Shown one piece after another: positions 43,374 to 52,267 of a DNA stretch of 64,000 bases. The notes under the pieces are model-generated. The model worked only from the letters and a program-made list of their open reading frames with translations, was not told the DNA's origin and made no database searches. Position 1 is the stretch's first letter. Each line of letters begins with the position of its first letter. The stretch is taken from assembly GCF_003149025.1 (NCBI RefSeq), contig NZ_QGDV01000001.1, positions 434,001 to 498,000 of the forward strand. The letters run 5' to 3'. Both the position numbers and the translations under genes were made by a program. The DNA is from Rathayibacter iranicus NCPPB 2253 = VKM Ac-1602 (lineage in GTDB: Bacteria; Actinomycetota; Actinomycetes; Actinomycetales; Microbacteriaceae).

Positions 43374-44243
43374 ATGACACTTACCTCCTCCGCGCGCCGC
43401 ACAATCGCTCTTCTCCTCGGCATCTGCGGACTCGCGACCCTCATCACCCTCACTCCGGCGGTCCCTGCGGCGACCGCGCAGTCCCTTCGCGACCAGATTC
43501 CCATCGTGGCGGGCACCGCCCTCGAAGTGCAGGGCGGTCGGCTCTGCACCGCGGGGGCCGTGCTCCGATCCAGAAATTGGTTCTCGCGAGCCTCGCCCAT
43601 CGGAAGCGCGACCCGCTATCTCGCGATCCCGGAGCACTGCGCCGATCAGGGCAACACCATCAAGGTCGGTGGTGAGGTCGTCGGCACGGTGACCTGGGTC
43701 TCCTCGCACTACGACCTCGCGATAGTGATGATCCCGCCGTCCAGGGTGCAGCGGCCGATCTGCAGCGGAGCATCCCAGCTGCACCACTGCACTATCCCGC
43801 CCACGACCCCGAAAGCAGTCGGCAGGATCGTCCTCAACCGCGGCTCGACCCAACAGGCCGTTCCGGTCCCTGGTGCCGGAATTGCCGCCGTCGGCGAACA
43901 CTTCTGCACCAGCGGCGCCGTCAGCTTCGTCAACTGCGCATTCGAAGTCGCCGATACGGCGACCGCCGGGCTGCCTCCGGGTGAACTCGCCGCCCGCACC
44001 ACCAACGGAATCGCCCTCCAACCCGGGGACTCGGGCGGACCTGTGGCGAATGTCAGCGGCAGACTCTACGGCATCATCATCTCTCAGGGAGAAGACGATT
44101 ACAGGGACATCATCGGATATCTGCCAATGGACACCATCTTCCGCGATCTTGGCTATGACTATGCGCTCGCTCCGAGCGTAGTAGAAGCGCCGGGTGCGTC
44201 CGGCGCGGATCGCGGTGCGCCCGGTTGCGGGCTGGGAAGATAG
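43374..44243 (+). CDS. Secreted trypsin-fold serine protease, copy 6, with altered C-terminus
   Basis: 289 residues. The triad is His88 (IPEHC), Asp114 (SHYDLAI) and Ser220 (PGDSGGP). The usual ending LAPA-stop is replaced by LAPSVVEAPGASGADRG and a further eight or so residues. Removing one base near 44175 would restore APA-stop, so a single-base insertion has extended the protein by about 20 residues up to 4 bases from the helicase start. The catalytic domain is intact, so it may still be active. Confidence 0.85.
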   Translation: MTLTSSARRTIALLLGICGLATLITLTPAVPAATAQSLRDQIPIVAGTALEVQGGRLCTAGAVLRSRNWFSRASPIGSATRYLAIPEHCADQGNTIKVGGEVVGTVTWVSSHYDLAIVMIPPSRVQRPICSGASQLHHCTIPPTTPKAVGRIVLNRGSTQQAVPVPGAGIAAVGEHFCTSGAVSFVNCAFEVADTATAGLPPGELAARTTNGIALQPGDSGGPVANVSGRLYGIIISQGEDDYRDIIGYLPMDTIFRDLGYDYALAPSVVEAPGASGADRGAPGCGLGR

Positions 44244-44247
44244 GCGG

Positions 44248-46776
44248 ATGACCTCGACGCTGCTCGACCGGATGCCGACGCCCGACGCGGACGGGCGAGT
44301 CGACGACGACGCGGTGTACGTGGCCTTCACGGAATGGGCCGTGTCGCGGGGGCTGCCGCTTTACCCGGCGCAGGACGAGTCGATGCTCGAGATCGCGTCC
44401 GGCTCGAATCTGATCCTCTCGACCCCCACCGGCACTGGGAAGTCGCTGGTCGCAATCGGCGCGCACGCCGCGGCCCTCGCCTCCGGACGCCGTAGCTTCT
44501 ACACCGCGCCGATCAAGGCGCTCGTCTCCGAGAAGTTCTTCGCGCTGGTCGAGGTCTTCGGCGCCGCCAACGTGGGCATGGTCACGGGCGACTCCTCGGT
44601 GAACGCCGACGCCCCGATCATCTGCTGCACGGCCGAGATCCTCGCCAACCTCGCGCTTCGGCATGGCGCGGACACCCCGGTCGACCAGGTCGTGATGGAT
44701 GAGTTCCACTTCTACGCGGATCCGGCGCGCGGCTGGGCCTGGCAGGTGCCGCTGCTCACCCTCCCGCACGTGCAGTTCGTGCTGATGTCCGCGACCCTGG
44801 GCGATGTGACGGCGCTCGCCGCCGACCTCAGCCGCCGCACCGGACGCGAGACCGCCCGAGTCACCGGCGTCGAGCGCCCGGTGCCGCTGCACTACTTCTA
44901 CGAGATCGCGCCGATCCACGACTCCATCGAGGAGCTGCTCGCGACGAACCAGTCGCCGGTCTACGTCGTGCACTTCTCGCAGGCCGCAGCCCTCGAGCGC
45001 GCGCAGGCGTTGACCAGCGCGAACATCGCCACCCGCGAGCACCGCGACCGCATCGCCGAGGTGATCGGCGGCTTCCGCTTCACCACTGCGTTCGGCAAGA
45101 CCCTCTCGCGCCTGCTCCGGCTCGGCATCGGCGTGCACCACGCGGGCATGCTGCCCAAGTACCGCCGACTGGTCGAACAGCTTGCCCAGCAGGGGATGCT
45201 GCGGGTGATCTGCGGGACCGACACGCTCGGCGTCGGCATCAACGTCCCCATCCGCACGGTGCTGCTGACCGCACTGACCAAGTACGACGGCACCCGAATG
45301 CGGCAGCTCTCCGCCCGCGAGTTCCACCAAATCGCCGGCCGCGCCGGCCGCGCGGGCTACGACACAGCGGGCACGGTGGTGGTGCAAGCGCCCGAGCACG
45401 AGTCCGAGAACCGGAAGGCGCTCGACAAGATGGGCGACGACCCGAAGAAGCGGAGGAAGTGGGTCGCCAAGCGCGCGCCGCAGGGCTTCGTCAGCTGGGG
45501 CGAGCCGAGTTTCCGCAAGCTCGTCGATGCCGAGCCCGAGACGCTGACCTCGCACATGACCATCACCTCGGCGATGCTGCTGAACGTGATCGCGCGGGGC
45601 GGCGACGCCTACGCGAATGTGTACGCGCTGATCTTCGACAACCACGAGCCGTGGAAACGCCAGCTGCAGCTCGCCCGCCGCGCGCTGGGCATCTACCGCA
45701 CGCTGCGGGAGGCGGGCGTCATCGAGCAGAGCGTCGGTGCGGACGGCGTGATGCGTATCCGCCTGACCGTCGACTTGCAGCCGAACTTCGCGCTCAACCA
45801 GCCGCTCTCGCCGTTCGCGCTCGCCGTGTTCGACGTGCTCGATCCCGAGTCGCCGAGCTTCGCGCTCGACGTGATCTCGGTGCTGGAGGCGACGTTGGAT
45901 GACCCGCGCCCGATCCTTGGCGCCCAGCAGTTCCAGGCTCGCGGCGAGGCGGTCGCGGCGATGAAGGCGGAGGGGATCGAGTACGAGGAACGGATGGAGC
46001 TGCTCGAGTCGGTCACGCACCCGAAGCCGCTCGAGGAGCTGCTCGAGGCGACCTTCGCTACTTACACGGCCGCGCAGCCGTGGGTGAAGGACTTCGAACT
46101 CTCGCCCAAGTCGGTCGTGCGCGACATGTATGAGCGGGCCATGTCGTTCGGCGAGTACACCGCCTTCTACAAACTCTCGCGTTCGGAGGGACTGGTGCTG
46201 CGCTACCTGTCCGATGCGTTCCGCGCCGCCCGGCAGACCATCCCCGACGAACTCAAGAACGAGGAACTGCACGACCTGATCGAGTGGCTGGGCGAGCTGG
46301 TGCGCCAGGTCGACTCCTCGCTGGTGGACGAGTGGGAGGAGCTGGTCAACCCGGCGCTGCACGCGGCGGACCAGTCGATCGTGCCGCCGGCTCCGCGCCG
46401 CCTGACAGCAAATCACCGCGCCTTCCGGGTGCTGGTGCGCAACGAAATGTTCCGCCGGGTGACGCTCGCGGCCCGTGATGACCACGAGGCGCTAGGCGAA
46501 CTCGATGCGGCCTTCGACGCCGACGCGTGGGGAGCGGTGCTTGACGATTATTACGACGAGCACGACCGCATCGGCACCGGACCCGATGCGCGCGGCCCGG
46601 CGATGCTGCTCGTCACGGAGGAGCCGACGCAGTGGCGGGTTCGGCAGATCCTCGACGACCCGGCGGGGGACCACGACTGGGGGATCTCCGCCGTTGTCGA
46701 CCTGGCGGAGTCGGATGAGCAGGGCGCCGCTGTCGTCCGCGTCACCGCGGTGGGACGGCTCGACGGCGCGAGTTGA
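44248..46776 (+). CDS. Ski2-like DEAD/DEAH-box RNA helicase (DUF3516 family)
   Basis: 842 residues from the ATG at 44248 (MTSTLLDRMPTP). Helicase motifs are STPTGTGKSLVA (I), PIKALVSEKF (Ia), VMDEFHFYAD (II, DEFH), LMSATLG (III), GVHHAGMLPKYR (IV-V region), GTDTLGVGINVP (V) and QIAGRAGRAGYD (VI). The DUF3516 C-terminal half (residues about 400-840) is typical of actinobacterial HelY/Ski2-like enzymes. It probably remodels RNA in the cytoplasm; the exact substrates are not known. The protease array upstream likely does not share its transcript. Confidence 0.9.
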   Translation: MTSTLLDRMPTPDADGRVDDDAVYVAFTEWAVSRGLPLYPAQDESMLEIASGSNLILSTPTGTGKSLVAIGAHAAALASGRRSFYTAPIKALVSEKFFALVEVFGAANVGMVTGDSSVNADAPIICCTAEILANLALRHGADTPVDQVVMDEFHFYADPARGWAWQVPLLTLPHVQFVLMSATLGDVTALAADLSRRTGRETARVTGVERPVPLHYFYEIAPIHDSIEELLATNQSPVYVVHFSQAAALERAQALTSANIATREHRDRIAEVIGGFRFTTAFGKTLSRLLRLGIGVHHAGMLPKYRRLVEQLAQQGMLRVICGTDTLGVGINVPIRTVLLTALTKYDGTRMRQLSAREFHQIAGRAGRAGYDTAGTVVVQAPEHESENRKALDKMGDDPKKRRKWVAKRAPQGFVSWGEPSFRKLVDAEPETLTSHMTITSAMLLNVIARGGDAYANVYALIFDNHEPWKRQLQLARRALGIYRTLREAGVIEQSVGADGVMRIRLTVDLQPNFALNQPLSPFALAVFDVLDPESPSFALDVISVLEATLDDPRPILGAQQFQARGEAVAAMKAEGIEYEERMELLESVTHPKPLEELLEATFATYTAAQPWVKDFELSPKSVVRDMYERAMSFGEYTAFYKLSRSEGLVLRYLSDAFRAARQTIPDELKNEELHDLIEWLGELVRQVDSSLVDEWEELVNPALHAADQSIVPPAPRRLTANHRAFRVLVRNEMFRRVTLAARDDHEALGELDAAFDADAWGAVLDDYYDEHDRIGTGPDARGPAMLLVTEEPTQWRVRQILDDPAGDHDWGISAVVDLAESDEQGAAVVRVTAVGRLDGAS

Positions 46777-47151
46777 TTAGCGGCCGCGCTGCTCTCGGCG
46801 GCGCATCTCGGCGGCGATGTCCGCCTCCGTGATTTCCTTGCGGGTCGGACCCCAGATCGACGCGGCCTGGCTGACTACGCCGATCCCGATACCGACGATC
46901 GGCCAGATCGGCCAGAAGTAGCCGTCGGCACCGGTGGCGACCCAGACCGTGGTGGTGATCGCGGAGACACTCGCCCAGCCGCCCACCGACCCCAGAAAGG
47001 TGCGGCGCCGCTTGACCTCGCGGACGGCCAGCGCCCGCTCGGCGTCCTCGACACGGTCCCGGTCGACTCCGCCAGCGCCGGCGGTCGAAGCGACCTCGGC
47101 CGACCGATCACGCCGGGCCGCCGGGTCCGGTGTTCCCCACTCGTTTGTCAT
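46777..47151 (-). CDS. Small 2TM-domain membrane protein
   Basis: 124 residues. A charged N-terminus with RVEDAERALAVREVKRRRTF leads into two hydrophobic segments, FLGSVGGWASVSAITTTVWV and YFWPIWPIVGIGIGVVSQAA, then a basic tail (EMRRREQRGR). It matches the 2TM-domain family common in actinobacteria, function unknown. It is convergent with the helicase, with no gap. Confidence 0.7.
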   Translation of the reverse strand: MTNEWGTPDPAARRDRSAEVASTAGAGGVDRDRVEDAERALAVREVKRRRTFLGSVGGWASVSAITTTVWVATGADGYFWPIWPIVGIGIGVVSQAASIWGPTRKEITEADIAAEMRRREQRGR

Positions 47152-47313
47152 GCGGCCAGCCTACGCACGGGGTGTCGGTCCTCTGCACGGCGGGTGCCCG
47201 GCCTGTGGACCGGACATTTCCCGAACGTCCACTCCACCACCGACATCGGAGTGCCGTCCGCACCACGGCCCTCCTTGCGGCCGTCAGCCGGGTCGATCCG
47301 CCACACTCGTCGG

Positions 47314-47757
47314 ATGATCTCCTCCGAGCTGGCCCGAGCGCTGCGCACCGCGGGCGTGCGCTGGACCCCTGTCACAGGCGACCGCTTCCGGATCGAGCGC
47401 GAGGGGTTCGACGGCGACATCTTCACCGTGAGTGAGATGACCATCGAGGCGCACGAGTACCCGACCGGGACCGTGCTCGGCTTCAACGGCACGACCGAGT
47501 GGGCGCTCGACTCCGTGTCTCTCGAAGACTCACTCTGGCTGCCGCGGGAGGACCAGCTGCGCGAACTCCTCCGTGGGACGTTTCGCTCGCTCCGCCGGGT
47601 CGCCGGTCCGTCGATACGGTACATCGTCACGAGTGAGTTCGGCGGCACGGCGCAGGAGTACGAGGATGGCACCGCCGAGAACGCTTACGCTCAGGCGCTC
47701 CTTGCGTTGCTCATCGCGATCGCGGTCGATCTCGACGACATGGACGAGCCCATCTGA
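47314..47757 (+). CDS. Conserved actinobacterial protein, function unknown
   Basis: 147 residues from the ATG at 47314 (MISSELARALRTAGVRWTPV). VTGDRFRIEREGFDGDIFTV, SEMTIEAHEYPTGTVLGFNG and LLIAIAVDLDDMDEPI are recognisable blocks of a short actinobacterial family sometimes labelled as pilus-related without clear basis. No catalytic motif. It is convergent with ku, 10 bases apart. Confidence 0.65.
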   Translation: MISSELARALRTAGVRWTPVTGDRFRIEREGFDGDIFTVSEMTIEAHEYPTGTVLGFNGTTEWALDSVSLEDSLWLPREDQLRELLRGTFRSLRRVAGPSIRYIVTSEFGGTAQEYEDGTAENAYAQALLALLIAIAVDLDDMDEPI

Positions 47758-47767
47758 GCCCAGCTGG

Positions 47768-48730
47768 TCAGGAGGCGGCCTTCTCGGCGGCGGTGGTCTT
47801 CTTCGCGGGCCTCTTCTTCGCAGGCTCCCCAGAACCGGCCTTCGGCGCAGCCTCCGACCCGTCTGCGTCCGACCCATCCACCTTCGCCGCCGCGGACGTC
47901 GCCGGCGCCTTCTTCGCGGCTCTTTCCGCCGCGCCGCTCTTCGCGCCGCGGCTGCGCTCGACCGAACGCTTGAGGGCCTCCATCAGATCGAGAACCTCGC
48001 CGCCGCTCGCCTCCTCTGGCGCTTCGCCGAACGTCGCGGCCGTGTCGAGCGCGTCGCCCTGCTCGATCTTGGCGTCGATGAGGGTGCGCAACTCCTCCTG
48101 GTAGGCGTCGTGGAACTGTGCCGCGTCGAAGTCCTCGGAATAGGAGTCGACGAGGCGCGCTGACATCTCGAGTTCGCGCGCGGCGAGACGGGTGGTGCCC
48201 TCCAGGGAGGGGAACTCGACCTCGCGGACCTCGTCTGCCCAGAGCAGGGTTTGCACCATGAGCAGCTTGCCGCGCACCCGTAACGCGGCGAGCCGCGTCT
48301 TTTGCCGGAGCGCGAATTCGACGATCGCGGTCCGGTCGGTCTGCTCCAGCGTCCGCCGCAGCAGAACGTAGGCCTTGGCGGAGGAGGAGTCGGGCTCGAG
48401 GATGTAGGCGCGGTCGAACATGATCGGGTCGACCTGCTCGCTCGGCACGAACTGCACGACGTCGATCTCGCGGTCGCGTTCCTCCGGCAGCGCCTTCAAC
48501 TCGTCTTTCGACAGCACGACCGTGCGCTCGCCGTCGTCGTAAGCCTTGTCGATGTGGTCGAAGGTGACGACTTCGCCGCAGATCTCGCACTTTCGTTGGT
48601 ACCGGATCCGCCCGCCGTCCTCATCGTGCACCTGGTGCAGCGGGATGTCGTGGTCCTCGGTCGCGCTGTAGATCTTGACCGGCACGTTGACCAGACCGAA
48701 GGTGATCGCGCCTTTCCAGATGGCTCGCAT
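47768..48730 (-). CDS. ku: Non-homologous end-joining protein Ku
   Basis: DNA-end-binding protein that recruits LigD in bacterial NHEJ. 320 residues starting MRAIWKGAITFGLVNVPVKI. Core motifs include IPLHQVHDEDGGRIRYQRKC, CEICGEVVTFDHIDKAYDDG and YVLLRRTLEQTDRTAIVEFA. It ends in a long Lys/Ala-rich basic tail, as in many actinobacterial Ku proteins that use it for extra DNA contacts. Longer upstream frames have no matching sequence. No ligD is in the window. Confidence 0.94.
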   Translation of the reverse strand: MRAIWKGAITFGLVNVPVKIYSATEDHDIPLHQVHDEDGGRIRYQRKCEICGEVVTFDHIDKAYDDGERTVVLSKDELKALPEERDREIDVVQFVPSEQVDPIMFDRAYILEPDSSSAKAYVLLRRTLEQTDRTAIVEFALRQKTRLAALRVRGKLLMVQTLLWADEVREVEFPSLEGTTRLAARELEMSARLVDSYSEDFDAAQFHDAYQEELRTLIDAKIEQGDALDTAATFGEAPEEASGGEVLDLMEALKRSVERSRGAKSGAAERAAKKAPATSAAAKVDGSDADGSEAAPKAGSGEPAKKRPAKKTTAAEKAAS

Positions 48731-48779
48731 GGCCCCAGTGAACACCGTGTCTCCGGCCGCCGATAGCCCTGGCACCCCC

Positions 48780-48810
48780 GCGGGGAAACCCCGGTTCGGG
48801 GTTCCCCCGC
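48780..48810. terminator. Strong hairpin terminator after the M28 peptidase gene
   Basis: Two 14-base arms (48780-48793 and 48797-48810) pair with one mismatch around a 3-base loop. It lies between the 3' end of the peptidase gene and the 5' end of ku on the same strand, so it likely ends the peptidase transcript. Confidence 0.55.
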
Positions 48811-48848
48811 GCGGGAGGAGGGAGACAACGGCTCGCGGGTGGAGGCGG

Positions 48849-50597
48849 CTAGCTCCGCTCGGCGCGCCGGCGGCGCAGCGTCGCGAGCAGCAGCCCGCCG
48901 AGCCCACCGGCGATCAGCAGGCCACCGATGCCGAGCGGGAGGCCGATGTCAGCGCCTGTCGAGGCGAGCGGCGGGCGGGTTCCCCCGCCAGGGCGCGGGG
49001 CGACCGTGGACGGGGTGCCGCTCGGCACGGGGGCGGTCGTCGGCGCGGCGGTCGGCGTGCTCGTCGGCTCCGTGGTCGGAGCGATGGTCGGCTCCACCGG
49101 GGGAGCGGCGGTGGGAGTGACGGTCGGCGTCGGGCTGGGCTCCGGCACGCTCGGGTTCTTCTCGGCGTCGATCGCGGAGGTGTCCTCGGCGAACGAGGCC
49201 GTGACGAATGCGATGGCCTTCGACGTGATGCCCAGCGCCTCCTGATTGATGTTGTCGATGTTGTCCGCGGCGGAGTGGTAGTTCGGGTCGTGAGTGATGC
49301 CGGCGGTGCCGCCGAACAGCGCAGCCTCCTCCTCCGTCTTGACGTCGTCGGCGCCGGTGAAGACGCCCGAGGACGGGATACCCACCGAGATGAAGCCGTC
49401 ATAGTCGCTGCGGCCGTCGAAGGCGGTGTCGATCCAGGGCTGGTCGATCGAATCGAAATAATCGGTGAACGCCTGCTCGGTCGCGATCGAGCCGGCGGGC
49501 ACCTCGACGGGAGCCTCGTAGGTCGACTCGTTTGCGTCATAGACCGAGATCACATAGTTCGGCGAGGCGACCATGTCGAAGTTCATGTAGGTCGAGATCT
49601 TCGCGGCGTCCTCCTCCGTGAGCGAATCGACGTAGGTGTAGGAGCCGACAAGGCCCACCTCCTCCGCGCCCCACCAGGCGAAGCGCACCGCGTTAGTGGT
49701 CCCACCCGCCTCGGCGAGCTGCACGGCGGTTTCGAGAAGAGTCGCGGATCCGGAGCCGTTGTCGTTGATGCCAGGACCGGCGGGCACGCTATCGAGGTGC
49801 GCGCCGAGCATGACCACGTTGTCGTGGTCACCGCCGGGGGTTTCGGTGACGATGTTGAAGGTCTCGACCTCGGTGGTCGTCTGATCGACCACCAGAGTCG
49901 CCTCGGCCGGGAGCGCGGCGAGCAGCGCCTGGCCTTCGGCCTGGGTGAGCCCCACACCGGGAATTGCGGCCTCGTCCTGACCGCCGTACGTGCCGTTCAG
50001 CGCGTCGCTCGGGGCGTTGTCGTAGATGAGGATCGCCGAGGCACCTGCGGCACCGGCAGCGATCGACTTCTCGAGGAAGCTGCACGTGCCGCGGCTGACG
50101 AGCGCGACCTTGCCGGTGGCGTCGAGGCCTGTCCAGGCGTCGGTGGTGCAGCCGAGCGGATCGACGGGGGCGATCAGCTCGCCGGTCACACCGCCCTCGG
50201 GCGTCGAGGGGGTGAACTCCATCGGGGTGCCGACGGCTCCTGTGCTGGTTGTCAGCGAGAAGGCGTCGATGGCCTGGGTCGCTGTCGTGAAGTCCTGGCG
50301 TTCGGTGGTGTAGCCGGCAGCCGCGAGGACCGACTCGATGTACTCCCCGCTGAGTTCGTAACCCGGGGTGCCGATCGCGCGGGTGCCGCCGTTGGCGTCC
50401 GCGATGGCCTGAAGCGCCTCGAGGTGGGTCATGATGCCATCGACCGTGACGCTGTCGGCGAAGGTGACCGGCTCTACGGCGCTCGCCGTCGGGGCGAAGG
50501 CGAAGCCGGCGACGAGGGCACCAGCTCCAATCATCGCGCTCGATCCGATCAGTGAGCTGCGTCGTCGACCGCTCGGGGTGTGCGTGGTTCGCGCCAC
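48849..50597 (-). CDS. Secreted, wall-anchored M28 aminopeptidase with PA domain
   Basis: 582 residues. The signal peptide ends near PTASA. A PA domain (about residues 130-240, IAPVDPLGCTTDAW, SRGTCSFLEKSIAAGAAGAS) lies ahead of the M28 core. Zinc ligands and catalytic residues are visible in VMLGAHLDSVPAGPGINDNG, WWGAEEVGLVGS, MNFDMVASPNY and DPNYHSAADNID. A Pro/Thr-rich spacer follows, then the LASTG motif, a hydrophobic helix and RRRRAERS, a class E-type sortase signal. It resembles Streptomyces aminopeptidase S. No sortase gene is in the window. Confidence 0.9.
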   Translation of the reverse strand: MARTTHTPSGRRRSSLIGSSAMIGAGALVAGFAFAPTASAVEPVTFADSVTVDGIMTHLEALQAIADANGGTRAIGTPGYELSGEYIESVLAAAGYTTERQDFTTATQAIDAFSLTTSTGAVGTPMEFTPSTPEGGVTGELIAPVDPLGCTTDAWTGLDATGKVALVSRGTCSFLEKSIAAGAAGASAILIYDNAPSDALNGTYGGQDEAAIPGVGLTQAEGQALLAALPAEATLVVDQTTTEVETFNIVTETPGGDHDNVVMLGAHLDSVPAGPGINDNGSGSATLLETAVQLAEAGGTTNAVRFAWWGAEEVGLVGSYTYVDSLTEEDAAKISTYMNFDMVASPNYVISVYDANESTYEAPVEVPAGSIATEQAFTDYFDSIDQPWIDTAFDGRSDYDGFISVGIPSSGVFTGADDVKTEEEAALFGGTAGITHDPNYHSAADNIDNINQEALGITSKAIAFVTASFAEDTSAIDAEKNPSVPEPSPTPTVTPTAAPPVEPTIAPTTEPTSTPTAAPTTAPVPSGTPSTVAPRPGGGTRPPLASTGADIGLPLGIGGLLIAGGLGGLLLATLRRRRAERS

Positions 50598-50799
50598 TGG
50601 GGCTCCCTTGTCTCAAGAACAGGCCGCCGCATCGGCGACCTCGCCGCGTCACTCCTGAATCTGGGAGACATCCGCGCCACTTGAGAGGCTATTCACAGGA
50701 AGCCGTGCCTCCCATCCCCCTCCCGCGACATTTCACACGCCGGAAACACCCGCCCTTTCCCACCTTTGACTCCTCCCTCGCGCAGGGGGCGGCGGCCGT

Positions 50800-51618
50800 C
50801 TAGTCCAGGCGGGGGTCGCGGCCGGTGCGTTCGCCGGTAGCGAGTGTGGCGATACGGGCCAGGTCCTCGGGGTCGAGCGCGAAGCCGAACACGTCGAGGT
50901 TCTCGCGGATCCGCGCCGGAGTCACCGATTTGGGGATGACGACGACGCCCAGTTGAACGTGCCAGCGCAGCACGACTTGCGCGGGGGAGACGCCGTGTTT
51001 TCGCGCGATGGCCGCCAACGTCGGCTCCTCTAGCAGGCGCCCGCGGGCGAGTGGCGACCACGCCTCGGTGACGATGCCGTGCTTAGCGTCGAACGCGCGC
51101 ACCTCCTCCTGGGGCAGCCGCGGGTGCAGCTCGACCTGGTTGATCGCAGGCACGACCCCGGTCTCGCCGAGCAGGCGCTGCACGTGCTCGGGAGCGAAGT
51201 TGGAGACGCCGATCGAACGGGCCCGTCCCTCCCGCTGCACGCGTTCGAGCGCGCGGTAAGTGTCGACGTAGCGGTCTCGGGAGGGAATCGGCCAGTGCAC
51301 GAGGTAGAGGTCGACGTAGTCGGTGCCGAGGAGTTCGAGGCTTCGGTCGAAGGCGGCGAGGGTCTCGTCGAAGCCGTGATCCTCGTTCCAGACCTTCGTC
51401 GTCACGAAGACGTGCTCCCTGGGCAGACCGCTCGCACGGATGCCGGCGCCGACACCGCGCTCGTTGCCATAGAGGGTCGCCGTGTCGATGTGGCGGTAGC
51501 CGGCTTCAAGGGCGACGGCGACCGCGCGGGCCGCCTCCTCGTCACCGATCTTGTAGACGCCGAGCCCGAGCTGCGGAATCGCACGGCCGTCGTTCAGGGG
51601 AAAGAGGGGGACGCTCAT
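50800..51618 (-). CDS. Aldo/keto reductase
   Basis: NADPH-dependent reductase of the AKR5-type group. 272 residues from the ATG at 51618 (MSVPLFPLNDGRAIPQLGLG). The tetrad is Asp in GYRHIDTATLYGNE, Tyr in the same block, Lys in VTTKVWNEDHG and His in LYLVHWPIP. The cofactor loop IPKSVTPARIRENLDVF is present. It resembles 2,5-diketo-gluconate/methylglyoxal reductases; the true substrate is unknown. 200 bases without a gene separate it from the M28 gene. Confidence 0.9.
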   Translation of the reverse strand: MSVPLFPLNDGRAIPQLGLGVYKIGDEEAARAVAVALEAGYRHIDTATLYGNERGVGAGIRASGLPREHVFVTTKVWNEDHGFDETLAAFDRSLELLGTDYVDLYLVHWPIPSRDRYVDTYRALERVQREGRARSIGVSNFAPEHVQRLLGETGVVPAINQVELHPRLPQEEVRAFDAKHGIVTEAWSPLARGRLLEEPTLAAIARKHGVSPAQVVLRWHVQLGVVVIPKSVTPARIRENLDVFGFALDPEDLARIATLATGERTGRDPRLD

Positions 51619-51656
51619 GTCTCCATGCTGGCACGGGCGCTGCGACGTTCCATCGC

Positions 51657-52202
51657 TCACACGTTCCAGTCGAGTTCGCCCTCCTGGCCGACGTGCACTC
51701 CGTCCTCGATCAGCGCCGCGAGACCGGCCACGCCGAAGAGGAGGCGGCGCTCGGCACGCGCCACGTCACTCCGATCCTCGATGGCGCGCACAGCGAAGTG
51801 AACGTCGTGCCCGGCCTGCATCCCCTCGACGCTCAAGCGGCCACGCAAGGCACGCGCGGGCCGACGTCCGACGCCGAGACCCGACCAGAGCGTGCCTGTC
51901 TCGAGGACGACCGCCGTCTCGGCGCTGACCACGCCCCGGTGTTGACGGCGGGCAGTGAGTTGCCAGCCGAAGCCGAGATGGTGCAGGCGGGTCGAGTGCG
52001 GGCCGCGCCAGGCGTGGGAGGCGTCCTCGCGGCGGAAGTAGACGGGGCTGGGCCGGAACGAGCCCTGCCAGAGCGCGGCGGTGAGTTCGGCGCACCACTC
52101 CGGCGTCTCGGGATCGGACCACGGGTCGAGGATGTCGGAGCGGGCAGCGATGCGCCGGTGCTCGTGCACCAGTGCCTCTGCATCCTCCCGCAGCCCCATC
52201 AC
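51657..52202 (-). CDS. Conserved hypothetical protein
   Basis: 181 residues starting with two Met codons (52202 or 52199). ALVHEHRRIAARSDILDPWS and TPEWCAELTAALWQGSFRPS, with later HHLGFGWQLTARRQHRGV, suggest a small soluble globular protein. No family or motif recognised. It lies 38 bases before the aldo/keto reductase and may share its transcript. Codon use matches the surrounding core genes. Confidence 0.6.
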   Translation of the reverse strand: MMGLREDAEALVHEHRRIAARSDILDPWSDPETPEWCAELTAALWQGSFRPSPVYFRREDASHAWRGPHSTRLHHLGFGWQLTARRQHRGVVSAETAVVLETGTLWSGLGVGRRPARALRGRLSVEGMQAGHDVHFAVRAIEDRSDVARAERRLLFGVAGLAALIEDGVHVGQEGELDWNV

Positions 52203-52267
52203 AGACCTCTCCCTCTCGTGGCACCCAACCTAGGGGGCCGTGTTGCGCTCGACAACACGGTGTCGCC

